Shown here piece after piece: positions 30,199 through 35,929 of a DNA stretch of 57,086 nt. Position 1 is the first letter of the stretch, and each line of letters opens with the position of its first letter. The translations under genes were made by a program, and so were the position numbers. The stretch comes from a virus: the IMG/VR virus record IMGVR_UViG_3300030328_001660, positions 1-57,086 of that record. One strand, written 5' to 3'. The notes beneath the pieces are model-generated. The model ran no database searches and was not told the origin of the DNA. It was given only the letters and a program-made list of their open reading frames with translations.

Positions 30199-30779
30199 TA
30201 TTTGCTACACTTTCTTTATGTCTTTTTCAAGAAGTATGCCATCCCCCTTTAATTAGTTTTGGTGTACATAGAGAAGCTTTAGATGATGGATGGACGCACT
30301 CAACTGGTGGTATGGCTTCGGACACTAGAGTAATTGAAGTGGACTATTACGATAACAGAGCTATAGCAGAAACCGAGTTTACATCGCAAGGTCAAGTAAC
30401 ACTGACAAATACTTCACATGGGTTCATGCCGGAAAACAGAAAAATAAAATATCGCCATAAGGTACAAGTCCCTAGAGGGGACTATGTGATATCACAATCG
30501 CATAGCCCTCACGATTATGAAGTGTGTGCAGCTAACGGTGAGATAACTTTCTATACCGAAAAGATCCTACCCCGACAAGATCCCTATGTACAAGAGTGGG
30601 CGTATACCGTGGAGATACAACCTTGGGGTGATCTAAATAGTGATGGTCGAATTAATGGAGGAGACTTAGGATTGTTATTCGGTGACTGGGGACTACCCGG
30701 AGATGGGGACTTGAATGAGGATGGAATTACCGATGGAGAGGATCTCGCTATTCTACTAGAGAATTGGAATGATTATTAA
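30195..30779 (+). CDS. Secreted-type protein with two dockerin/EF-hand repeats
   Basis: 194 residues. The N-terminus (MIFATLSLCLFQ) is hydrophobic and could be a short signal peptide. The central domain is unrecognised and beta-rich in appearance. Residues 146-166 (DLNSDGRINGGDLGLLFGDW) and 172-192 (DLNEDGITDGEDLAILLENW) are tandem dockerin type I-like calcium loops: D-x-N-x-D-G spacing followed by a D-L-x-x-L-L helix. Such repeats are a common C-terminal signature of secreted planctomycete proteins. It may have been acquired from the host and could act at the cell surface during lysis or adsorption; the function is not known. Confidence 0.75.
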   Translation: MIFATLSLCLFQEVCHPPLISFGVHREALDDGWTHSTGGMASDTRVIEVDYYDNRAIAETEFTSQGQVTLTNTSHGFMPENRKIKYRHKVQVPRGDYVISQSHSPHDYEVCAANGEITFYTEKILPRQDPYVQEWAYTVEIQPWGDLNSDGRINGGDLGLLFGDWGLPGDGDLNEDGITDGEDLAILLENWNDY

Positions 30780-30853
30780 AATCGACTAGGGGGTCGAAAA
30801 TTTATCTGGGGGCATGTACAGTAAATGGGAATCCTGTTTTCCCCCTTAACCCC

Positions 30854-30872
30854 TTGTTCTTGAAAGGAACAA
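30854..30872 (+). promoter_or_regulatory. Leader hairpin overlapping a Shine-Dalgarno
   Basis: TTGTTC (30854-30859) pairs with GAACAA (30867-30872), extended by a T-G wobble. The AAAGGAAC ribosome site of the gene starting at 30874 lies in the loop and 3' arm. Upstream, 30783-30845 holds further inverted repeats (CGAC/GTCG, and GGGGG...CCCCC around ACAG/CTGT). Confidence 0.45.
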
Positions 30873-30873
30873 A

Positions 30874-31212
30874 ATGAGTATTCTTATCTCAATCGTCTGG
30901 TCAATCTTTGTCATCGGAACCTTTGCCTTTGGACTGGCATGCCTCACGATCAACTTCTGGAACCGGCAGAGGGAAGAGCCGGGGGACATGAAGCAGGTCA
31001 TCTGCCAGAAGGAGTTGCCGAACGGGCTGATCGTCTGGACCAGAGAATGGAGGAACATGAACTCACCGGAGTTCGATGAGGTGTTCACGGAGCTTGACAG
31101 CAACCACGAAAACCCCACCTACATCGTACATCACAACCAAGGCAGACACGCCAACATCAAGGTACTCAACAATGCATACTCTCGACCCGAGCTTCCCTGC
31201 AAGCCTGAGTGA
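30874..31212 (+). CDS. Small membrane-anchored protein, first gene of the GC-rich block
   Basis: 112 residues from ATG 30874. One N-terminal membrane segment (residues about 3-27, LISIVWSIFVIGTFAFGLACL) precedes a soluble charged domain with LPNGLIVWTREW. No family recognised. C/G-ending codons dominate, unlike the AT-rich genes before it. As the first gene after the virion operon it may be an early host-takeover gene. Confidence 0.7.
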   Translation: MSILISIVWSIFVIGTFAFGLACLTINFWNRQREEPGDMKQVICQKELPNGLIVWTREWRNMNSPEFDEVFTELDSNHENPTYIVHHNQGRHANIKVLNNAYSRPELPCKPE

Positions 31213-31222
31213 CACACACACC

Positions 31223-31253
31223 GCCTCAGCTCCCTTCACTGGGGGCATGAGGC
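31223..31253 (+). other. 12-pair intergenic hairpin
   Basis: 31223-31234 pairs with 31241-31253 around loop TTCACT, with one bulged A at 31247 and one T-G wobble. No T-run follows. Its place between early genes suggests an RNase III-type processing or stabilising element like those in the T7 early region. Confidence 0.55.
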
Positions 31254-31258
31254 ATTCC

Positions 31259-31296
31259 GCAGGACTAACTTCGTCAACGTGACGAACTAACCCTGC
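31259..31296 (+). other. Nested intergenic hairpin
   Basis: Outer stem GCAGG/CCTGC (31259-31263 with 31292-31296) surrounds a perfect 7-pair inner stem TTCGTCA/TGACGAA (31270-31276, 31280-31286) with loop ACG. The two internal-loop sides are nearly the same (ACTAAC and CTAAC). It lies just before the gene at 31320. Confidence 0.5.
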
Positions 31297-31319
31297 TTAC
31301 TCTAATGGAGGGTATCCTT

Positions 31320-31709
31320 ATGGATGCTACCATTACCGTACATCGGCGTAGCATTGGTACGCCGATTGAGTTCAGGACGAACGTCCTGTTCGCGTCTTCT
31401 TTCGAGAAGGCACTTCAGGATGGCAACGGCTCGGAGCTGGAGCAGATGATCGACAAGATCAAGAAGCTTCACGACTACGTGCCGGAGACCGAAGACAGCT
31501 TCGTCTCGGAACCTCATGTTTTCAACACGATTCGTGCTGACGGACATCGATGGTACTGTGTCGCTCGTACCTGCGTCACGGCTCAGGAGTTTGAGAGTCT
31601 CAAGAGGAATCGTCTGGAAATCATGTGGGTTCCCGAACCCTACCAGACCCTCACCGACTGGACCTTGGACATCAAGGAAGCGTCTAGGGATATCAAGCTG
31701 TTCGTCTGA
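31320..31709 (+). CDS. Early-region protein of unknown function
   Basis: 129 residues. The ATG at 31320 is chosen because GGAGG lies at 31308-31312; an in-frame ATG at 31305 overlaps that site. No family recognised. It has mixed charge, is soluble and GC-rich, and is flanked by strong hairpins on both sides, like its neighbours. Confidence 0.7.
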   Translation: MDATITVHRRSIGTPIEFRTNVLFASSFEKALQDGNGSELEQMIDKIKKLHDYVPETEDSFVSEPHVFNTIRADGHRWYCVARTCVTAQEFESLKRNRLEIMWVPEPYQTLTDWTLDIKEASRDIKLFV

Positions 31710-31723
31710 ACTCACACGGAACC

Positions 31724-31753
31724 CCTCACTGTTCCCGAAAGGGAATGGTGAGG
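31724..31753 (+). other. 13-pair hairpin A (GAAA loop), member of a repeated element
   Basis: A perfect 13-pair stem (31724-31736 with 31741-31753) with a GNRA-type GAAA loop, followed by ATTAGG. Nearly the same element recurs 160 bases on (31884-31913), with base changes that keep the pairs. There is no T-run, so processing or stability is likelier than termination. Confidence 0.7.
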
Positions 31754-31762
31754 ATTAGGAGC

Positions 31763-31880
31763 GGCTAGCCTCAAGGACGAGGTTAACCCGCAAAGAGATA
31801 CGTACTCCTCTACGCAAGGATGTGTAGTGTGGTGGAGTGAGTGTGATTCTCCCGGCCTAGTTGTATTGTTGGGCGGGAGC
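31763..31880 (+). other. Structured leader between the 129-aa gene and the second RNA polymerase gene
   Basis: There is no gene here. Several further stems are visible: GCGG...CCGC enclosing CCTC/GAGG (31763-31793), ACTCC/GGAGT enclosing CTACGC/GTGTAG (31805-31838), and CTCCCG/CGGGAG (about 31849-31879). With hairpins A and B this makes a continuous structured leader of about 250 bases. Confidence 0.45.
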
Positions 31881-31883
31881 TAG

Positions 31884-31913
31884 CCTTACTGTTCCTTAAC
31901 AGGAGTAGTGAGG
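31884..31913 (+). other. 13-pair hairpin B (TAAC loop), repeat of hairpin A
   Basis: 31884-31896 pairs with 31901-31913 around TAAC, the loop also used at 100-103 and 33841-33844. Against hairpin A, the closing pair changes from C-G to T-A, and other differences also preserve pairing. A CTAGC/GCTAG hairpin (31921-31935) and TGCCTC/GAGGCA (31954-31968) follow, just before the AAAGG ribosome site of the next gene. Confidence 0.7.
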
Positions 31914-31983
31914 ATTGGGTCTAGCGATGTGCTAGGCTCGGTCACTAATGAGTTGCCTCTTAGAGGCAGAAAGGTTCTTCAAA

Positions 31984-33807
31984 ATGAAGATCCAACTCAG
32001 TAACGGCCAGAAGGATGCAATCCGTGCAAAGACGGATTCCATTCTCCGGTCACGCTTGCGGGGATGGCTCCGCAGGTGGGGAACGTCAGAAACGGCGGTC
32101 CAACGGATGATGCAGGAAATGATCGTAGGATTGTGGATGACCTTCCACAAGGATCTCCCGAATGATCTGGTCCCCTTCAAGAAGAAGGGTGTTCAGGTCG
32201 GAGACATGACCGAGATCAGTGGTCTGCAACTGATGTCCATTCAGGCTTTCAACGTCCTTGACGACAAGCTTGCGTGGGTTGAGGCCAACAAGCATCGTTG
32301 GATTCCGGAGAAGCGTGTCATCTGGCACGCGGAACCCCCGAAGCTCGATGGGGTTTACACCCCGCGAGTTGCACGGAGAGTCGATCTCGAGGTCGGCTCC
32401 ATGAGGTCTGAGTTCATGCAGACCGTCACCAACACCCGGTATGTGGTGAACCAAGATACCCTTCGGGACATCTTGGCCTACCGGGAATCGCTGTCCAGAG
32501 AGAAGGCGAACAGCATCATGTACGAACGTGAGGCTGATGTCTTCGGTGATCTGGAGTTCAACAGCACGGGTGACATGGCTCTCTTCGAGTCTCTCTCTGG
32601 GGTCTCTGACCCCGGCTGCATCGCCTTGGATTCCCAAGACGAGGCAGGGCGTTTCTACGCCGAGTTCGGTCCCATGTACAGTCGCTTTCTCAGGGCTGCG
32701 ATGGGTCACGAATGGGAGGCACTCACCGAAGAGGGTGCGTTCATGTTTCGGAAGTACTTGGCCGACAAGTACGGAAAGAAGGATGACCTCGAGTTGGATA
32801 ACTGGTCCAAGAGCATCGATGAGAACGGGTTGCAAGTTCTCGTCAACCACCACAAGAAGGGTGCGGACATGCTGTCGGATGCCCGTGGTTGGAAGGAGTT
32901 CCGCCAGACCGGAGGCACTTGCCTCCCGGCGAAGCGGGACTACATCGCCCAAGGACTGGGAATCATCGCTGCCTTGCAGGGAGCGTCTTCGCATCGCCAA
33001 TTGGTGGACACGGCTCACCCCGACCACCGATCGGCACATGCCATCTTCTCGGATGACCTGAGAGCTATGTTCAGGTCGTTGCGTGGCTACACCGCCGAGG
33101 AACTCAAGCCCATCTCCAAGAACTGCTTGCTGCCCGGCCCCTATGGGGGCGGAAAGCTCGCCATTGCGGCGAAGCAGTCCGACATGGAATGGGATGCCGT
33201 TGCCGGTGATTGGAACTACGGCGAAGATGGTGATCGCGTTCCGGACATCCATCCCTTGTTGGAGAGCCTTCTCCCTCAGGGTGACGTTCGGGCGAAGATG
33301 GAAGCTCTTGTCAAAGAGAGCAGCAAGATGGCGAGACTCATGCACAAGCGGTTCCCCTTCCTGAAGCCCTTTCAGGAGAGGGTCGTCGCTAATTGGCACT
33401 CACACTCGGCACGGGGCGAATGTCCCATCTTCGAGTACAAGTCTGGGTATCGCCTTCCGGCGGCACCCATTCGGATGAACAAGAAGTGGACCACTCACAT
33501 CAGGGGCTACAAGGTCCTTGCTGATGGTTCCAAGATTCGTCCGGGTGTCACCGTCTTCAAGCATGATCTTAACGAAGACGGGACGGACTGGATGGCGAAG
33601 AGTGCGTTCAGGCGTGACTCTGATATCGTCTGCCACACCGGCTTGATGCTGGCAGAAGCAGGCGTGAAGAATCAGGATCACGTTCACGACATGCACCGAG
33701 TGGGATGGAACCACGTCACCCTCCTCGACCGGGTTTCGGTTGAGGCGTACAACGTGGTCTGTGGGACCGACCTTCCCGCAGATGCCAAGCTTCTCGCATC
33801 TGACTAA
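31984..33807 (+). CDS. Diverged second T7-type single-subunit RNA polymerase
   Basis: 607 residues; ATG 31984 with AAAGG at 31970-31974. All core motifs of T7 RNA polymerase can be aligned: DEAGRFYA at 219-226 (T7 D-x-R-G-R-V-Y-A); motif A, Asp319 in DYIAQGLGIIAAL (T7 Asp537 in DGSCSGIQHFSAM); motif B, K375-x3-K379-x7-Y387-G388 with the exact spacing of T7 R627/K631/Y639-G640; and motif C, H568-D569 (T7 H811-D812). NTRYVVN near 140 matches the conserved segment before the palm. It is about 275 residues shorter than T7 polymerase, mostly in the N-terminal domain. Arg627 is replaced by Lys and HDS by HDM. It is in the GC-rich block, away from the 814-residue polymerase. It may be an early polymerase or a partner subunit. 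Confidence 0.8.
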   Translation: MKIQLSNGQKDAIRAKTDSILRSRLRGWLRRWGTSETAVQRMMQEMIVGLWMTFHKDLPNDLVPFKKKGVQVGDMTEISGLQLMSIQAFNVLDDKLAWVEANKHRWIPEKRVIWHAEPPKLDGVYTPRVARRVDLEVGSMRSEFMQTVTNTRYVVNQDTLRDILAYRESLSREKANSIMYEREADVFGDLEFNSTGDMALFESLSGVSDPGCIALDSQDEAGRFYAEFGPMYSRFLRAAMGHEWEALTEEGAFMFRKYLADKYGKKDDLELDNWSKSIDENGLQVLVNHHKKGADMLSDARGWKEFRQTGGTCLPAKRDYIAQGLGIIAALQGASSHRQLVDTAHPDHRSAHAIFSDDLRAMFRSLRGYTAEELKPISKNCLLPGPYGGGKLAIAAKQSDMEWDAVAGDWNYGEDGDRVPDIHPLLESLLPQGDVRAKMEALVKESSKMARLMHKRFPFLKPFQERVVANWHSHSARGECPIFEYKSGYRLPAAPIRMNKKWTTHIRGYKVLADGSKIRPGVTVFKHDLNEDGTDWMAKSAFRRDSDIVCHTGLMLAEAGVKNQDHVHDMHRVGWNHVTLLDRVSVEAYNVVCGTDLPADAKLLASD

Positions 33808-33829
33808 TCCTTCTGGCTAACCAACCGAT

Positions 33830-33865
33830 CTCCCCTGCCCTAACGGGTGGGGGAGTTTCTTTCAC
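33830..33865 (+). terminator. Terminator hairpin after the second RNA polymerase gene
   Basis: An 11-pair stem (33830-33840 with 33845-33855) with TAAC loop, followed by TTTCTTTC. Bases 33835-33850 are identical to 94-109 of the terminator after the capsid-position gene. Sharing both core and T-rich tail points to one recognition mode, probably termination of phage transcription. Confidence 0.8.
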
Positions 33866-34195
33866 AACGGGGGATACGCTAAATCGATTGCCTTAGCAAT
33901 CAGAGTGTGTATTATCTTTGTCCCGGTCCGGGTACGTCCCCGCGTATGTATGGTGGTGGTGATCCGGACGACCCCTGCGCTCGGCCCCTCAAAGCCGGGG
34001 CCGAGAAACTCTAAGCAGTGAACGCCGAGCACTAGGCGTTAAAAGTGGGTGTAATAGTAGGTTGTATCCACATACCTAGGTTTGTCCCTAGGTTTTGAGA
34101 TTTTTATGGGTGTGTGGGTGGGTAGTCACATACCTGACTGATAACTAGGCTTGTACACCTTAGGTCAGTCCTTAGGTCTACCCCGGAGATGATCA
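33866..34195 (+). other. Gene-free structured region before the 84-aa gene
   Basis: I see no credible gene. It contains a perfect 9-pair hairpin CTCGGCCCC/GGGGCCGAG (33980-34005), AACGCC/GGCGTT (34021-34040), and ACCTAGG/CCTAGGT with a T-rich tail (34074-34105, terminator-like). Two related segments beginning CACATACCT (34070 and 34127) follow, and then a direct repeat CCTTAGGTC (about 34159 and 34171). The repeated segments could be promoter or operator sites. In T7 the region after the polymerase gene holds promoters and the primary origin; that is analogy only. Confidence 0.45.
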
Positions 34196-34450
34196 ATGAC
34201 CACCATTATCATCAAGAAGAAGAAGGCCCGCAAGGGTCCACCTGCGGACGATGCTCCTGTTACTGAGAAGGTTGCATACTGGGACGAGCGTTTCAGGCAG
34301 TGCTATGGCACTGAAGTTGCAGTCTCAGAAGGCACAGCCAAGGAGCAGCAGCGTTGGCCGGACCACAAGCGAGCCGAGATCGACCAGATGTGCAAGGAAT
34401 TGGACATCCAACACCACGATGAGGATGGAAACGTACTCACGCTGGCGTAG
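34196..34450 (+). CDS. Small basic/acidic early protein
   Basis: 84 residues; ATG 34196 with GGAG upstream. The N-terminus is strongly basic (IIIKKKKARKGPP) and the remainder acidic. No family recognised. Codon use is of the GC-rich early block. Confidence 0.65.
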   Translation: MTTIIIKKKKARKGPPADDAPVTEKVAYWDERFRQCYGTEVAVSEGTAKEQQRWPDHKRAEIDQMCKELDIQHHDEDGNVLTLA

Positions 34451-34490
34451 GGTAACCTGCGTCATCGAGGGTCTGCTCTTTTCTCACCAA

Positions 34491-34523
34491 GCCCTGAGAG
34501 GCTCTCACGTAGCTTCTCAGGGC
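34491..34523 (+). other. 9-pair intergenic hairpin
   Basis: GCCCTGAGA (34491-34499) pairs perfectly with TCTCAGGGC (34515-34523); an inner GCT/AGC continues the stem. A pyrimidine-rich run (TCGCTCTTTCTCTC) follows, so a terminator or processing role is possible. Confidence 0.55.
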
Positions 34524-34540
34524 ATTCGCTCTTTCTCTCG

Positions 34541-34575
34541 GGCCTCGGTATACCTATGGTATGCCGGGGCCTTTA
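34541..34575 (+). terminator. 14-pair hairpin, terminator-like
   Basis: 34541-34554 pairs without mismatch (two wobbles) with 34558-34571 around a TAT loop; TTTACAC follows. With the 34491 hairpin it separates the 84-aa gene from the next pair of genes. Confidence 0.55.
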
Positions 34576-34596
34576 CACAAGCACAGGGAGCCACAC

Positions 34597-34815
34597 ATGT
34601 GGGAATTCTTTTGTAATGCAGAAGGCGAAGTCTGGGTGGCATACTGTCACGATACTTACACAGCACACGTTTTGCTGGATGAGCGTCGTGGGTTGTATGA
34701 CCCTGACCCAAAGATCCCTCAGCATGTCATCGAGGCATGGAGGACTTGCCGTGAACTCGGCTACTCCTCGGGTCTGCAAACGGAGAACTGCGGAGGTGCG
34801 TTCATCAATGATTGA
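34597..34815 (+). CDS. Small early protein of unknown function
   Basis: 72 residues. ATG 34597 is chosen since AGGGAG lies at 34585-34590; the in-frame ATG at 34561 lies inside the preceding hairpin. Aromatic-rich N-terminus (MWEFFCNAEGEVWVAYC), three further cysteines or histidines, no recognised family. It overlaps the next gene by 8 bases. Confidence 0.6.
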   Translation: MWEFFCNAEGEVWVAYCHDTYTAHVLLDERRGLYDPDPKIPQHVIEAWRTCRELGYSSGLQTENCGGAFIND

Positions 34816-35293
34816 AGAGAACGATCTCCGGATTGCGAGGTGGAGATTATCCCGTAAGGGTTGTCCTCAGGATTTACTGGAGGACTATATCAACACTGCC
34901 GTTGTTTGTTTGTTAGAACAAGAGGAAGTAATTGAGGGTAAGCTAGGCATAGGTAATTGGTTGGGTCGTGTGGCCTTTTACAAATGGGTAGATGACCGCA
35001 AGAAACTATCCTTCAGGAAAACCAGAGGTTGGCCGAAGGACAATGAGGGAGAAGACTCAGAATTTCAGGGGGATCACATCCCTCCAGATCAGTTAGTGTT
35101 AGACAGGGAAGAAGCTGACCTTCAGGAGAAACATGTGATGAATCTCATCCATGAAGGGACGGTCATGCAGCAAGACGTAGCACATCTTGTGGCACGCTCT
35201 CCTCTGAAGAAGGGCAGAAAGGTTGCAGCAATAGTTAGAGGTGTCTCTTACCAAGCTACTGCTGTCGCCCTGAATTCCTACCGCAAAAGATAA
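34808..35293 (+). CDS. Possible sigma-70-family (ECF-like) protein
   Basis: 161 residues from ATG 34808. Residues about 20-60 (DLLEDYINTAVVCLL ... LGRVAFYKWVDDRKK) resemble ECF sigma region 2, where an LV.E.F..A helix is followed by a W-L.RIA.N...D..R helix. The C-terminal 35 residues (GRKVAAIVRGVSYQATAVAL..YRKR) look like a region 4 helix-turn-helix, which in sigma factors reads as an EIA..LG.S..TV pattern. A product that redirects or mimics host sigma would suit an early gene. The match is by eye and imperfect; an unrelated DNA-binding protein is the alternative. Confidence 0.4.
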   Translation: MIEENDLRIARWRLSRKGCPQDLLEDYINTAVVCLLEQEEVIEGKLGIGNWLGRVAFYKWVDDRKKLSFRKTRGWPKDNEGEDSEFQGDHIPPDQLVLDREEADLQEKHVMNLIHEGTVMQQDVAHLVARSPLKKGRKVAAIVRGVSYQATAVALNSYRKR

Positions 35294-35800
35294 CAAATAT
35301 TTCCACTCTAGATCAAGGGTGGAAGGGGTAGCCTAACAAGACTTTATCTTAGGTCTAAGGCATCACTCAAAGGGGTAGCACCTTGTACCAGAGCCAATCG
35401 GTGAGGTACAGCCCGACGCAGGGCTACGAGTGGGTACGAAGTAGAGTATCAACGAACTTGATAAGATCTCGAAAAGTTCTGGGTAACACAAGAAGTCCCA
35501 GCCCCACACTAAACACGCGGCTAGGTCATCACCGGAGACTATGGGTCACGCCATAGTTCTCCTATGGTGGTGATCTCAGCTAGAACGCACCATCACCTGA
35601 GCATGTGGTGTAATAAACTGCTTCACTTGTCTATCGCATTGCTCTGGACAAATGACTCGTTTGGGCGAGCCTAAATAGTTCTTAAGCCCAAAGCGGGCTA
35701 CAGCTTAGACAATACTCTGGTTGTAGCCGTGAAATCCTTCTAGTGTTAGTAGCGTACCCGTGAAAGCACCCAAAGGTGTACATGAAACATACTGGGAAGT

Positions 35801-35817
35801 ATCGGTTCAAGTCCGAT
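35801..35817 (+). other. T-arm-like hairpin inside the structured stretch
   Basis: ATCGG, loop TTCAAGT, CCGAT: a 5-pair stem and 7-base loop matching the tRNA T-arm consensus (TTCRA). No matching acceptor or anticodon arm could be placed upstream, so it is not a complete canonical tRNA gene. Confidence 0.5.
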
Positions 35818-35859
35818 CATCGGAGATATCCGACACAGATCCTAGGTAGGGCCTGAGAA

Positions 35860-35890
35860 GGGCCTGTAGTGTAATCGGCAGCACGCCCGT
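35860..35890 (+). other. tRNA 5'-half-like segment
   Basis: From GGGCCTG the sequence fits tRNA positions 1-26: T8, A9, D-stem GTGT/GCAC, A14, G18-G19 and A21 in place. After that the anticodon stem does not form, and no pairing acceptor CAGGCCC follows. GGGCCTG is also present just upstream as a direct repeat (about 35849). It looks like a tRNA remnant or a mimic. Confidence 0.4.
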
Positions 35891-35929
35891 ATGTTCTTGT
35901 GCTTAATAACCCAACATGAAAGGTAAGTA

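Larger units (their letters stand above)
35296..35929 (+). ncRNA. Gene-free, strongly structured stretch; candidate large non-coding RNA
   Basis: 634 bases with no credible gene in any frame. Visible pairings: TTCCACTC/GGGTGGAA (35301-35324); AGCCC/GGGCT (35410-35425); a long layered hairpin from about 35517 to 35588 with GCG.CTAG/CTAG..CGC, ATCACC/GGTGAT and an inner CTATGG/CCATAG; CACCA/TGGTG (35588-35610); AGCCC/GGGCT (35685-35699), which competes with GGCTACA/TGTAGCC (35696-35728); and a perfect T-arm-like hairpin (35801-35817). AAGGGGTAGC occurs twice (about 35323 and 35371). It lies at the GC-rich/AT-rich boundary. Size and phage setting recall ornate large RNAs such as GOLLD and ROOL, but I see no sequence match I can name. 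Confidence 0.45.

Noticed and set aside
32086-33399. Long open frame of 437 codons on the minus strand
   Set aside because: It lies entirely opposite the second RNA polymerase gene, whose + strand product carries aligned polymerase motifs. Long antisense frames are expected in GC-rich coding DNA, and it has no family match.
34556-34807. Long N-terminal extension of the sigma-like gene
   Set aside because: It overlaps the 72-aa gene in another frame and starts within a hairpin; the start at 34808 is coupled to the previous stop.
35521-35590. Group I intron core
   Set aside because: GGAGACTA resembles part of the R element, but P, Q and S partners and P7 pairing were not found, and the flanks are not an interrupted gene.
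35730-35830. Complete tRNA ending in the T-arm at 35801-35817
   Set aside because: No acceptor strand pairing with CATCGGA and no anticodon stem could be placed at the required distances.
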